Source of the DNA: Acidobacteriaceae bacterium
GTDB taxonomy: Bacteria > Acidobacteriota > Terriglobia > Terriglobales > Acidobacteriaceae
NCBI GenBank assembly: GCA_027452245.1
Contig: DAIDGW010000064.1
Coordinates: forward strand, 1 to 46,886
Reading direction: 5' to 3'
DNA: 46,886 bases
Shown piece after piece: positions 8,747 to 17,844 of this stretch. A program made the translations under genes and the position numbers. The notes under the pieces were generated by a model. The model made no database searches and was not told the origin of the DNA. It saw nothing but the letters and a program-made list of their open reading frames with translations. The number at the start of each line of letters is the position of its first letter. The stretch's first letter is position 1.

Positions 8747-9361
8747 CTAGCGGGTGGTGAACAAATGCCCCATCTTCTTTTTCTTGGTCTTCAGATATTT
8801 TTCGGCATGTAGCGTCGGTTTGACTTCGCACGGGACGCGCTCCACCACCTTCACTCCCGCACGCTCCAGCGCTTCCACTTTTTCGGGATTATTCGAAAGC
8901 AGGCGCACGCTCGTCACTCCCCGCGCCTTCAGCATCTCGGCGGGAAGAGTGAAATCACGGTGATCGGCTTTGAAGCCCAGGCGCTCGTTCGCCTCGACTG
9001 TGTCGAGTCCGGTGTCTTGCAATTCGTAGGCTTGGAGTTTCGCCATCAATCCAATACCGCGTCCCTCTTGCTGTTCATAGATCAGGATGCCCGCGCCTTC
9101 CTTGGAGATCATCGCGAGCGCCATCTCCAGTTGCTCGCGGCAATCGCAGCGTAGCGAATGAAACACGTCTCCAGTCAGGCATTGCGAGTGCACACGCACC
9201 AGCGGCGGCGTGGAGTGAACGTCCCCCATGACCAACGCCACGGCTTCTTCGACGCGCGGCGTTTCATCGCCGCTGAACTCGCCGCGAAATCCGTAGATAC
9301 GGAACTTGCCCCAGCGGGTGGGAAAATCAGCGGATGCAACCTGGTTCACGGACGAAGTCAC
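8747..9361 (-). CDS. ribA: GTP cyclohydrolase II
   Basis: A 204-aa stand-alone GTP cyclohydrolase II, the first step of riboflavin synthesis (GTP to diaminohydroxyphosphoribosylaminopyrimidine, formate and pyrophosphate). The zinc ligands are visible as Cys61, Cys72 and Cys74 (CLTGDVFHSLRCDC), followed by the catalytic region EQQEGRGIGL and the GTP-binding region near RLLSNNPEKV. There is no fused DHBP synthase (RibB) domain. I see no FMN riboswitch in the 160 bp upstream. The C-terminus is lysine-rich (KTKKKKMG). Confidence 0.96.
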   Translation of the reverse strand: MTSSVNQVASADFPTRWGKFRIYGFRGEFSGDETPRVEEAVALVMGDVHSTPPLVRVHSQCLTGDVFHSLRCDCREQLEMALAMISKEGAGILIYEQQEGRGIGLMAKLQAYELQDTGLDTVEANERLGFKADHRDFTLPAEMLKARGVTSVRLLSNNPEKVEALERAGVKVVERVPCEVKPTLHAEKYLKTKKKKMGHLFTTR

Positions 9362-9524
9362 AAATTAATTATAGCGGCTGGGTACTCTCCAGCATGAGCC
9401 CGCCGGGCGGTCCGCGGGAGACGCCCCGTTTTTCGCCCCCTTTGCGAGAAGCGGGACCTGTGCGGCGAGGAGAAATTGAAAACTTGCTTCTGTTAATCCT
9501 GCGCAAGCCGACTTCATGGAGCTT

Positions 9525-10214
9525 TCACCCTCTTGCCTTGAAGGGGAAGATCGCATCCTGCTTGGAGGATATGGCCGCTCCGTTCTGCGTGGCCGGCTGG
9601 AAATGCCAGTTGTCGAGAGCGGCCAGGCATTTCGCGTCGATATCCGTGCCGAGGCTTTGCAGCACGGTCTTGCGAATGATATCTCCGCGTTCGTCGATCG
9701 TGATCTCGATAACCTCGTTCCCCGGCGTCAGGGGCAATTGCCACGGATATACGACCGGATCAGATGTCGTGACCGGGATTGCGGGACGAACTTCGTCTCC
9801 AGAGAGCGCACCGTTGCGGAGAGTGCCGTAATTGAATCCGGCGGCCGCGCCATGCCCCATCTTCGATAATGTCTCTGCCTTGGCCTGATCTTCAGCCGGC
9901 GTGGGCTGTGGTGGAAGGGTCAATCTGGAAACTTCGTCGTTCTTAAATCGGATCTTGTTCTGCCCTAAGCGTTGATGCCGGTACTGTTCGGTCGCGTGCG
10001 CCGATGAGGAGGTTTCGCTGTCGTCAGGATTCTGTACTTGCCAGTACAGGCGCGTCACGGCATGACCATTGCGCCCAAATGCCAGAGAGTTCGCCGTCAG
10101 GAGGTGAGGTTCGGGAGCGTGCAGCAGATATGCCAGCAGCAAAGCGTGCGCTGCCACCGACCCACACAGAAATCGCTTCTGCTGCCCTGATGTAGGGGGG
10201 CTAAGTTGGAACAT
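9525..10214 (-). CDS. TonB-like energy transducer protein
   Basis: A 229-aa protein with an N-terminal hydrophobic segment (about 16-32), a proline-containing periplasmic linker (about 90-150), and a C-terminal TonB-type domain (about 165-225) with the pattern EVIEITIDERGDIIRKTVL and LDNWHFQPAT. Such proteins pass proton-motive force from ExbB/ExbD to outer-membrane receptors, although many acidobacterial copies have no assigned receptor. The TonB-type C-terminal features are clear, but the N-terminal anchor is weaker than in canonical TonB. The large TonB-dependent receptor at 12915 is a possible but unproven partner. Confidence 0.72.
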   Translation of the reverse strand: MFQLSPPTSGQQKRFLCGSVAAHALLLAYLLHAPEPHLLTANSLAFGRNGHAVTRLYWQVQNPDDSETSSSAHATEQYRHQRLGQNKIRFKNDEVSRLTLPPQPTPAEDQAKAETLSKMGHGAAAGFNYGTLRNGALSGDEVRPAIPVTTSDPVVYPWQLPLTPGNEVIEITIDERGDIIRKTVLQSLGTDIDAKCLAALDNWHFQPATQNGAAISSKQDAIFPFKARG

Positions 10215-10668
10215 TGGCTGATCTCCCCAGAGCGGACGTCCTGTCTAGTTAGACGCGGTAGGGAATCGTTCGTCAAGTGGAATTTCCGGTGCATCGGAGC
10301 GAGTGTAGATATCATGAGCGGCGGGTAAGCGGCGCGTCGTTGCTCCTCAATGATCTGCTTACGCTGCGAGATGCGAGATGTCGGTAACGACCGCACATGG
10401 GCAACGATTATCTCAGATTGGCCCCTGAGAGCTTACGCCCGACCATATGTTGCTCGACAACTGCTGCCCGCGTTTGAATTCGAGAACTTCTTTATCAGTC
10501 GCGAACATATAGCGGCAATTCGTCATAGACACGGGGTGAGTTTGAGCGCACGAACCCCGACCTGCTCATTTGGAAAGCGTTGTCGACTGCCAAGCAAGCA
10601 GATACTGAAAAGACTCCGGTGATGTGGTTGCCGGGGCTGCCATTCGAATGCTTTCGGCCTCCGGCCTC
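10215..10668. other. intergenic stretch, no supported gene
   Basis: About 450 bp between the TonB-like gene and the beta-lactamase-like gene, both on the minus strand. Short open frames exist on both strands but none has a start, ribosome site and composition I would trust. Around 10550-10640 a plus-strand frame reads like coding sequence (ERTNPDLLIWKALSTAK) but has no upstream continuation, so it may be a remnant of a lost gene. Confidence 0.4.
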
Positions 10669-11604
10669 CTAGTGTTCGGATACGACGCGGCCATATTCGG
10701 AGCCACGACCGAGACGGTCAAACATTTGATATGCCGCTTCCGAAACTCTGCTGATTGCATCTTCCCCGTCTCTTTCTTTCTGCAAATAGGTCGTCATCAC
10801 ACAAAGGACATAAGGTCGGTTCGGGACAAAGACAATTCCAGAATCATTCCGAACAGCCTCGAGTTCTCCCGGCTTATTCGCGATGCGGACGCTATCGGGC
10901 AGCAACCGGGGGATGAAGCTCTCCTTGTGCGTGGAAAGCATTTTGAAGAAATCTTCCGTCATTTCCTTGTTTAGAACCTTCCCTTCGTAAATCTCCTCAA
11001 GCAGAGTCATCATTTCGTGGGGAGTTGAAAGGTTTTCCCGGCCCTCGCTTGCGGCCTGAACGTCCATCATCTTGCGGCGCAGTTGCGTGCGCGGAAGCCC
11101 CAGGTTCGCCATGAGAGCGTTCACATTCTTCATGCCCACATGATCGATAAGGACGTTGGTTGCCGAGTTATCGCTTACGGCCACCATCATCGTGGCAAGG
11201 TCCCGATTGGTGACGCGCGTCACGCCTGGTGTAAGACCTCCCATGATGTCGCTACCGGCAACTATGTCCGAGTTCTGGACAGTGTAAAGGTCGGAAAGTT
11301 TAGCGTCTCTCGGGCCAGCCTGTTGCGCCTGATGATAAAGTTCCGCCAGGACGGCGATCTTGATGGAACTGGCCTGGGGAAAAACATCGTCAGCATGCAA
11401 TAAAAACGTTTGCCCGCTGCTCAAGTCCAGAATGGCCACCCCCATGACGCCATCGAGGGTTCGATCAATGTCCGCGATCTGGGCAGTCAGCTTACCCCAC
11501 AAGACGACCTGTTTTTCGTTCATCTGCCGACGCGGTGCGGACGTGGTCTGCGCGCCGACGAAAGTAGTCAATGATAGTAAAGCACAAATTACGCGTAAGA
11601 ACAT
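10669..11604 (-). CDS. exported serine beta-lactamase-like hydrolase (class A fold)
   Basis: From ATG 11604 (preceded by GAGG) the protein has 311 aa with a signal peptide ending near VGAQ. Class A/penicillin-binding active-site motifs are present: S-x-x-K as SSIK (about Ser79-Lys82), S-D-N at about 144-146 (SDNSATN), and K-P-G instead of K-T-G near 244. The omega-loop glutamate region reads ASEGRENLSTP and does not clearly contain the canonical E-x-x-L-N. The K-P-G variant and atypical omega loop suggest that this may be a related periplasmic serine hydrolase rather than an efficient drug-degrading beta-lactamase. It is divergent from the RpiR regulator, so both may respond to wall turnover. 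Confidence 0.82.
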   Translation of the reverse strand: MFLRVICALLSLTTFVGAQTTSAPRRQMNEKQVVLWGKLTAQIADIDRTLDGVMGVAILDLSSGQTFLLHADDVFPQASSIKIAVLAELYHQAQQAGPRDAKLSDLYTVQNSDIVAGSDIMGGLTPGVTRVTNRDLATMMVAVSDNSATNVLIDHVGMKNVNALMANLGLPRTQLRRKMMDVQAASEGRENLSTPHEMMTLLEEIYEGKVLNKEMTEDFFKMLSTHKESFIPRLLPDSVRIANKPGELEAVRNDSGIVFVPNRPYVLCVMTTYLQKERDGEDAISRVSEAAYQMFDRLGRGSEYGRVVSEH

Positions 11605-11763
11605 CGAATCAACCTCAGTCATTTCTGATTCAGCTCTGCCTGAATCTCTTTTTTCCTGCACTCTGTTACTTTTGTTTCGTTTTCTATTTTGTAAAATTGC
11701 TGTCTGAATGTGTCAATGCTAGTCGATCAGGCTAGACTTGATGGAAACAGAAAGTGGGCAGCC

Positions 11764-12639
11764 ATGAACAACTTTCATGTGAAAAACGGCCGCGGAGATC
11801 ATATCCCAAGTTTTGCCGAGCGCCTGGATCGCTTGACCAAAAAACGACGCGAACTAATACGTCCGGTGCAGGAGCATCCCCGCGACTATGTCCTGCTGCC
11901 GATTCGTGGCGTGGCCGCCAAATTGGGAACAGATCCGGCGACGCTGCTGCGGATCGTGCGCGGTCTCGGCTTCGACGGCTACAGAAACTTCAAAGGGTAC
12001 CTGCACGAACTCTCGATTGCGAGCGCAACGTCGCTGGAAACTATGCGTGCCGGCAGGAATGCGCCTTCCAGCATTCTGGCGCAGGGCCAGCGGGCAATGG
12101 AGCAGGACATAAGAAATCTTCACGCGCTCCAGAACACGCTCGATCTCAATCGCGTCGTGGCATTGGCGAAGCGCATCCACCGTGCTCGAAAAACTGTGAT
12201 CCTGGGCGGCGACCTGGCGATCGCACTGGTACATTTTCTGGACTATCGCTTGACTCTGCTTGGCTTCCCTGTGATCACGGCCACGACCCCCGGCCATAGT
12301 GCCAATACTACTCGTAATTGCGCGAAAGGCGACCTGGTCATTGCCTTCAGTTTTCGCCGCGGATTGCGCCAAACGGTCGAGTCCCTGCAACAGGCCCATG
12401 CCAATGGCGCCTACTGTGTGGGCATTACCGACACCTTCGTTTCACCTATTGCGCGGTTCTCCGATGAGTGCTTTCTCACGGTGGTTGAATCCTTCATTGG
12501 CAATTCCTATTCCGCCCCTATGAGCTTCATCAACGTCTTGCTTACGATCTGTGCGCACCGGTACAGGACGAGAACCGTGCAAATTCTGAAAAAGGCCGAT
12601 TACGAGCAGCGGCATGGCTTCCGCTGGTACAGCGATTAG
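11764..12639 (+). CDS. MurR/RpiR-family transcriptional regulator with SIS domain
   Basis: A 291-aa protein with an N-terminal helix-turn-helix of the RpiR type (about residues 30-75, GVAAKLGTDPATLLRIVRGL then GFDGYRNFKGYL) and a C-terminal SIS sugar-phosphate-isomerase-like sensing domain (about 115-260, with VILGGDLAIALVHFLDYRL and DLVIAFSFRRG). Family members sense phosphosugars; MurR of E. coli senses MurNAc-6-phosphate. I chose ATG 11764 because it starts just before the conserved FAERLDRL; GTG 11710 and ATG 11716 are alternatives. It is divergent from the beta-lactamase-like gene and directly upstream of the TonB-dependent receptor unit that it plausibly controls. Confidence 0.86.
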   Translation: MNNFHVKNGRGDHIPSFAERLDRLTKKRRELIRPVQEHPRDYVLLPIRGVAAKLGTDPATLLRIVRGLGFDGYRNFKGYLHELSIASATSLETMRAGRNAPSSILAQGQRAMEQDIRNLHALQNTLDLNRVVALAKRIHRARKTVILGGDLAIALVHFLDYRLTLLGFPVITATTPGHSANTTRNCAKGDLVIAFSFRRGLRQTVESLQQAHANGAYCVGITDTFVSPIARFSDECFLTVVESFIGNSYSAPMSFINVLLTICAHRYRTRTVQILKKADYEQRHGFRWYSD

Positions 12640-12812
12640 CTGGATTACCTGCATCTGCTGATTCGATCCGGGGTAAATCTCTATTGTCGCTCCCATCTTC
12701 TTGAGCGGGATCGGTGCCCAGAGAAAGTCTGCAACGCCTTCAGCGTGCAGAACGTGTGTCTCCCTGCCACGAATGCGTTGCGCTCTGAACTCTGAGCCGA
12801 GTTTCATTGGTA

Positions 12813-12826
12813 GAAACAAATGTTTC
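12813..12826. promoter_or_regulatory. palindromic operator candidate
   Basis: GAAACA-AA-TGTTTC is a perfect 6-bp inverted repeat with a 2-bp spacer. It ends 18 bp before a strong -35 box that serves the receptor gene, and the regulator gene lies just upstream. Half-sites TGTTTC (11673-11678) and GAAACA (11744-11749) also occur in the intergenic region between the regulator and the beta-lactamase-like gene. The assignment to the RpiR-type regulator is inference. Confidence 0.4.
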
Positions 12827-12844
12827 ATTTCAGCAAAATCGTTC

Positions 12845-12873
12845 TTGACAGTGATGCTCCAGCGGCGTTATAC
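12845..12873 (+). promoter_or_regulatory. sigma-70 promoter for the TonB-dependent receptor gene
   Basis: TTGACA at 12845-12850 and TTATAC at 12868-12873 with a 17-nt spacer; reading TATACA one base later is equivalent. The start codon follows 42 bp downstream, behind GGAGGAAGGGGAAG. This is the best promoter I see in the window. Confidence 0.6.
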
Positions 12874-12914
12874 AGGCGGGCTGGTAAATACCGCGCGGAG
12901 GAAGGGGAAGTACT

Positions 12915-15900
12915 ATGCGCAGCTTTCTAAGCTTGGCAATTCTCTTTTTGATGGGTACGTGCTCGATTATCGCCTGGGGACAGGCAACCACTTCCCTTCG
13001 AGGAACGGTGACCGACCCTTCCGGTTCAGCGATTCACGGAGCGCGATTGACAATTGTCAATCCGGGAACGGGCTCGACGCGATCGGTGACCAGCGGCGCG
13101 GACGGAACCTACGTCTTCCCCGAAGTGCTTCCCGGAACCTATACCCTGACCGTCGAGGCGGCGGGATTCAAGAAATATCAAGACGTGGGTGTTACCTTGC
13201 TCGTCGAACTTCCGGCCACGGTGAATGTGCAGATGCAGGTGGGAACGGTTTCCGAGACCGTGTCCATTACCGCCGAAGCGCCGCCGCTCAATACGACCGA
13301 TTCCAGCGTCGGGAACACGATGGAAAACAACGCCATACAGAACCTGCCCTTGAATCAGGAAAATACTGTGCTGCTGCTCAGCCTGCAGCCAGGGGTTGCT
13401 TTCAACGGGGACAGGCCAGACTTGGTGCAAGAGACGAACTCCTACGATACCCGCAGCGGCATGGTTAACGGTGAGCGCAGCGATCAGAACAACATCTCGC
13501 TCGATGGCGTGAGCAATAACAACGAATTTGCCGGCTTAGCCTTCAATGGCGTACTGCCCACTACGCCTTTTTCGGTCGAGGAATTCCGTGTAACCACCTC
13601 CAACTATGGCGCCACTCAAGGACGGTCCTCGGGAGCGCAAATCTCCTTGGTCACCAAGGGCGGGACCAACGAGTTTCACGGTTCGCTTTACGAATTCAAT
13701 CGTAACGGCTTGGGGGAAGCTAATGACTTCTTCCTGAAGGGCAGCCAGATTGCCAGCAACCTGCCCAATCGGCCAACCCAGTTGGTGTGGAACGATTTCG
13801 GAGGAACCATCGGCGGTCCCATCCTAAGAAATCGGCTATTTTTCTTTTTCAACTACGAAGGGCACCGCAAGAATATCGGCCAAAGCGTCGAGCGCGCCAT
13901 TCCCAGCCCGACATTGCAGGATGGAATCATTCAATACCAGTGCGACACTGCCTCCGCATGTCCGGGCATGACTGTAACCGGCGCCAGCGGCAAAAACTAT
14001 CCGATTCAGCCTGGATACTATGCGCTAGGGCCGCAGCAGCTCGCCGCCATGGATCCGCTAGGCATCGGCCCGAGCAAGGGTGCCCTCGCGTACTTCGCGA
14101 CTTATCCCAGGGCAAACGATCCTAACTACAGCGACGCCCCGAATTACGCCGGATACCGTTTCGCAGCTCCGACCACTACCCGCGAGAATTGGATGATCGG
14201 GCGCCTTGACTACAAGATCACGCAAAATGGCAACCACACGTTGTTCTTCCGGGGCACTGGCGTGGATGAGCATTACGGCAACGCTCCGTTCCTGCCCGGC
14301 AGACCGGCCCAAACGACGCAGCTTAATCTTTCCAAAGGCTTTGTCGCGGGTTACACCAGCATTTGGGGAACGAATCTCGTCAACAACGTGCGCTATGGCC
14401 TGACCCGTGAAAGCGTCGGAACCGCGGGCGATTCCAACCAGCCATGGGTACAGATGCGTGATATGGATCAGGACATCGCTTACTCCTATGGCGATACCGC
14501 CCCGGTCCACAATATCGTCGACAATGTCGATTGGACCAAGGGGACGCACAGCTTTCAGTTTGGAATCAACTTTCTGCTTTCGCGCCTGAATACCTATAAC
14601 TACGGGCAAAACTTCAGCGATGCCCTCACCAATGCCGACTGGATCGCCGAGGGAGGATTCGCCAATCAAAACGACTTCCTGAATCCTGCCTGCAACGCGC
14701 AGAACGCTGGATCGAAGAGTTGCACAGCCGGCGACATATATCCTGCGGTCAGCACTGGGTTTCAGCACACCTACGACTTCCCCTTGGCGGCGTTGATGGG
14801 AATTGAAAGCGAAGTGGATGGCGTCTTTAACTACAAGATTGGAGCTACCCGCGGGACCCAGATCGGGCAGGATCAGCCGATCCTTCGTCATTGGGCCGTC
14901 GATAACTACAACTTGTTTTTCCAGGATACCTGGAAGGCGCGCCGCAATCTCTCCATCACTTACGGTCTGAATTACCAGTTGATGACGCCCATGACGGAAA
15001 CCGCCGGACAGGAGGTCACACCGAACGTCAATATAGGCCAGTGGTTCAATCAGCGACAGAGCGATATGTCCAAGGGCATCGGGGATAACTCGGTGCTTGG
15101 CAAGAATGTGCTCATTGGCTTTGGCCCTGCAGGTTCGGTCTATGGCAAGACAGGCGTTTATAGCGCGCAAACCAAGAATTTTGCTCCCCGGGTGGGCATC
15201 GCTTGGACGCCACATTCAGACTCCGGCTGGGTGAACAAGCTTTTCGGCGAAGACAAGACGTCGATTCGAGCCGGAGCCGGTATGTACTATCAGAACTTCG
15301 GTCCGGAATTGGCCCAGTTCTACAGCTCTTCCGGCGAGTTCGGCGTTTCGAGCACGGTATCGAACCCGGCGCACCGGTTGGCTCTCGCCAGTTCACCTCG
15401 CATCGGCAGCAGTTTGGCGGATATGAACCTCATCCCACTGAACTTGTTGTCGCAATTTGGAGTGCAGCCCCCGTCGACGATCAGCTTCCCCCAGACTCCG
15501 CCGGCGGGGTACCTTGGCATCTCGGGTGGCATCGATCAGTCGCTTAAGACTCCCTATTCTTACGCCCTCGACTTCTCGGTTCAGCGGGAGCTGCCGGGAA
15601 AGATGACCCTGGATGTGGCCTACGTCGGCCATTTTGCGCATCGCTTGATGGTGCTCGACGATGTTGCTGAGCCCATGAACCTGGTCGATCCAGCGTCCGG
15701 CATCAGCTATTTCCAGGCGGCTCGTCGAATGTCCGTCCTGGGGCGGAAGGGCGTTTCAGAAAGCAACATTAATGCGGCGGCGGTTGGGCCAACAGCAAAA
15801 TACTGGCAGGATATGCTTGCCTCGCAGCCGTCGTACACGCTGGCCTGCACCGCCGGCAACCCCACCACCACCAATGTGCTCGTGGCTGCCTATGACATTT

Positions 15901-16808
15901 TCAGCGGTTGCGGGAATCTTTACAATGAAACGTCCGCGATCTACGACATCGACACTGCCGGGGTCCCGGCTGCTCCGAAGACAGGTTTGTTCAGCTACTT
16001 CAATAGCCAATACTCTTCCTTGTGGGACTGGCGCTCGATTGCCTGGTCGAACTACAACGCGCTACAGATCAGCCTGAACAAGCAAATGTCCAATGGCCTG
16101 ATGTTTGGCCTGAACTATACCTACTCCAAAGCTTTGGATATTGAGTCCATGGCGGAGCGCGGCAGTCATTACCTGACTGACAGCGTCATCAATGCCTGGG
16201 AGCCGGGCCAAATGTACGGCCCGAGCGACGCCGACCTGCGGCATCAGATCAATGGCTACTGGATCTGGCAATTGCCCTTCGGTCGCGGAAAGGCATTCGG
16301 TAGCACCGTGCATGGCGCTGCCGATGCCTTGATCAGCGGCTGGCAACTGGGTGGCACTACCCGCTGGACTTCTGGATTTCCCTTCAGTGTCTTCCAGGGA
16401 TACGTCTGGCCCACGAATTGGGATGAGATGGGATGGTCCGATTTGACTGGCGCACGAATCCCGACTGGCACCACCATAACGGCCGGAGTTCCCAGCGCCT
16501 TCAAGAATGTCGTCCAGGCGAGCGCGGGCTTCTCTTACGCATTTCCGGGCGAAAGCGGCGCGCGCAATCCGATTCGCGGCGACGGTTACATGTCTACGGA
16601 CCTGAATCTCTCCAAGCAGTGGAGGATCCCACGCACCGAGAGCCACACCTTCGAAGTGCGCTGGAGCGTTTTTAACGCCTTCAACAACGTCAAGTTCGAC
16701 GCCTATACGATTCAGGACGAGTGGGACGTCCCCACCACGTTCGGGAATTACACATCGACACTCACTCAGCCTCGCGCCATGGAATTCGCCGGAATTTATC
16801 GCTTTTGA
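12915..16808 (+). CDS. TonB-dependent receptor with carboxypeptidase-regulatory-like domain
   Basis: A 1297-aa outer-membrane protein. A signal peptide ends near AWGQATTS; an N-terminal beta-sandwich (about 25-110) has SLRGTVTDPSGSAIHGARLT and DGTYVFPEVLPGTYTLTVEA; a plug domain follows (about 130-250, with NEFHGSLYEF); the remainder is a long barrel with alternating aromatic strands, ending in GIYRF, a typical C-terminal beta signal. This architecture is Oar-like and dominates acidobacterial receptor sets. The ligand cannot be read from sequence. The position directly after an RpiR-type regulator and before an NlpC/P60 peptidase and an L-Ala-D/L-Glu epimerase suggests a murein-derived ligand, which is inference. 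Confidence 0.93.
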   Translation: MRSFLSLAILFLMGTCSIIAWGQATTSLRGTVTDPSGSAIHGARLTIVNPGTGSTRSVTSGADGTYVFPEVLPGTYTLTVEAAGFKKYQDVGVTLLVELPATVNVQMQVGTVSETVSITAEAPPLNTTDSSVGNTMENNAIQNLPLNQENTVLLLSLQPGVAFNGDRPDLVQETNSYDTRSGMVNGERSDQNNISLDGVSNNNEFAGLAFNGVLPTTPFSVEEFRVTTSNYGATQGRSSGAQISLVTKGGTNEFHGSLYEFNRNGLGEANDFFLKGSQIASNLPNRPTQLVWNDFGGTIGGPILRNRLFFFFNYEGHRKNIGQSVERAIPSPTLQDGIIQYQCDTASACPGMTVTGASGKNYPIQPGYYALGPQQLAAMDPLGIGPSKGALAYFATYPRANDPNYSDAPNYAGYRFAAPTTTRENWMIGRLDYKITQNGNHTLFFRGTGVDEHYGNAPFLPGRPAQTTQLNLSKGFVAGYTSIWGTNLVNNVRYGLTRESVGTAGDSNQPWVQMRDMDQDIAYSYGDTAPVHNIVDNVDWTKGTHSFQFGINFLLSRLNTYNYGQNFSDALTNADWIAEGGFANQNDFLNPACNAQNAGSKSCTAGDIYPAVSTGFQHTYDFPLAALMGIESEVDGVFNYKIGATRGTQIGQDQPILRHWAVDNYNLFFQDTWKARRNLSITYGLNYQLMTPMTETAGQEVTPNVNIGQWFNQRQSDMSKGIGDNSVLGKNVLIGFGPAGSVYGKTGVYSAQTKNFAPRVGIAWTPHSDSGWVNKLFGEDKTSIRAGAGMYYQNFGPELAQFYSSSGEFGVSSTVSNPAHRLALASSPRIGSSLADMNLIPLNLLSQFGVQPPSTISFPQTPPAGYLGISGGIDQSLKTPYSYALDFSVQRELPGKMTLDVAYVGHFAHRLMVLDDVAEPMNLVDPASGISYFQAARRMSVLGRKGVSESNINAAAVGPTAKYWQDMLASQPSYTLACTAGNPTTTNVLVAAYDIFSGCGNLYNETSAIYDIDTAGVPAAPKTGLFSYFNSQYSSLWDWRSIAWSNYNALQISLNKQMSNGLMFGLNYTYSKALDIESMAERGSHYLTDSVINAWEPGQMYGPSDADLRHQINGYWIWQLPFGRGKAFGSTVHGAADALISGWQLGGTTRWTSGFPFSVFQGYVWPTNWDEMGWSDLTGARIPTGTTITAGVPSAFKNVVQASAGFSYAFPGESGARNPIRGDGYMSTDLNLSKQWRIPRTESHTFEVRWSVFNAFNNVKFDAYTIQDEWDVPTTFGNYTSTLTQPRAMEFAGIYRF

Positions 16809-16851
16809 TGCGGATTTTTAACGCTGTAATTACGTTTACTAGAACTGGTTC

Positions 16852-17844
16852 GTGATGATCTCCAAAACTTGCAAGGCGGTGGCGACGTCCCTGTCGTCAC
16901 CGCATAAGTTCTATCCTTTTTGTAATATCGTCAGGAAGCCCGGGTCAGAATTTCGCGCATACCCAACTTATCGTAGCTACATCCTCGTCTTCCTGTTACT
17001 GACGTCGTTCCTACCCGCCGTTGCTGCCGATCATTCTTCCACAGCCGCAAACTGGGTCGTGGTTGTCCCCGTGGCGGACATGTACTCGTCGGCGAACACG
17101 AGTGCCGACGTGGTATCGCAGGCCATTCTCGGGGCAAATGTGGTCGTCCTCGAAAAGCGCCATAAATGGGTGAAGATCCGCACCGACGATCAATACACGG
17201 GATGGATGCCGGTCCGCGATCTACGCAAGCACAATGCGCCCTACGGCTCGCCGGGGCATGTGGTTCAAGTGGAAAGCATCTTCGCTAATGTTTACCGCGA
17301 AACAGATGTAACAGCACATCGGCCGGTCCTCACCGCTCCGTTCGAAACACACCTTGAAGCCATCGACAATGCGCCGGGAAATGACCGGCGATGGCTCGAA
17401 GTGCGGCTTCCGGACGGGCGCACGGCTTGGATCCAGCGCAGCGATGTTATTCGCGATCCCAAACCGCTGACCATTGAGCAATCCATCGAACTGGCCAAAC
17501 GATTTCTCGGCTTGCCGTATCTGTGGGGCGGGCGGTCGAGCTTCGGCTATGACTGCTCCGGCTTCACCCAGATGCTGGTGCGCAGTCGCGGCATCAATAT
17601 GCCGCGCGACGCTGATGTACAAGCGGCGTGGAATGGCGTCGAAGCCATCGATCGCAAGGGTCTGCGCGCGGGCGACCTGGTGTTTTTTGGCCAAAGCGCC
17701 AACAAGATCACGCACACGGCAATGTACATCGGCGATGGACAAATCATCCATGCGACCACCAATGGACATCCGGTAATCCAGATCAGCCATCTCGCCGACG
17801 AGCCGTGGACAACCATCCTGGTGGCCTGCCGGAGGCTGAAATGA
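16852..17844 (+). CDS. exported NlpC/P60 (C40) peptidase with SH3-like domains
   Basis: A 330-aa protein with a long basic N-region and a hydrophobic signal segment (about 42-58), two SH3b-like domains (about 65-125 and 135-200) and an NlpC/P60 domain (about 205-330). Catalytic Cys235 lies in GYDCSGFTQ and His288 in ITHTAMYIGDG; a third polar residue is likely His300. The LPYLWGGRSSFGYDCSG motif matches YkfC-type gamma-D-glutamyl-L-diamino-acid endopeptidases, which release L-Ala-gamma-D-Glu from murein peptides. No good ribosome site precedes ATG 16852, so the true start may differ. Its stop overlaps the start of the epimerase gene (ATGA), so the pair is translationally coupled. Confidence 0.9.
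   Translation: MMISKTCKAVATSLSSPHKFYPFCNIVRKPGSEFRAYPTYRSYILVFLLLTSFLPAVAADHSSTAANWVVVVPVADMYSSANTSADVVSQAILGANVVVLEKRHKWVKIRTDDQYTGWMPVRDLRKHNAPYGSPGHVVQVESIFANVYRETDVTAHRPVLTAPFETHLEAIDNAPGNDRRWLEVRLPDGRTAWIQRSDVIRDPKPLTIEQSIELAKRFLGLPYLWGGRSSFGYDCSGFTQMLVRSRGINMPRDADVQAAWNGVEAIDRKGLRAGDLVFFGQSANKITHTAMYIGDGQIIHATTNGHPVIQISHLADEPWTTILVACRRLK

Noticed and set aside
10350..10622. 90-aa plus-strand frame between the TonB-like and beta-lactamase-like genes
   Set aside because: No start with a ribosome site, no recognisable domain and mixed composition; treated as intergenic.
12640..12912. Minus-strand frame MKHLFLPMKLGSEFRAQRIR upstream of the receptor
   Set aside because: It overlaps the regulator gene on the other strand, lacks a ribosome site and shows no domain I trust; part of it reads protein-like by chance.
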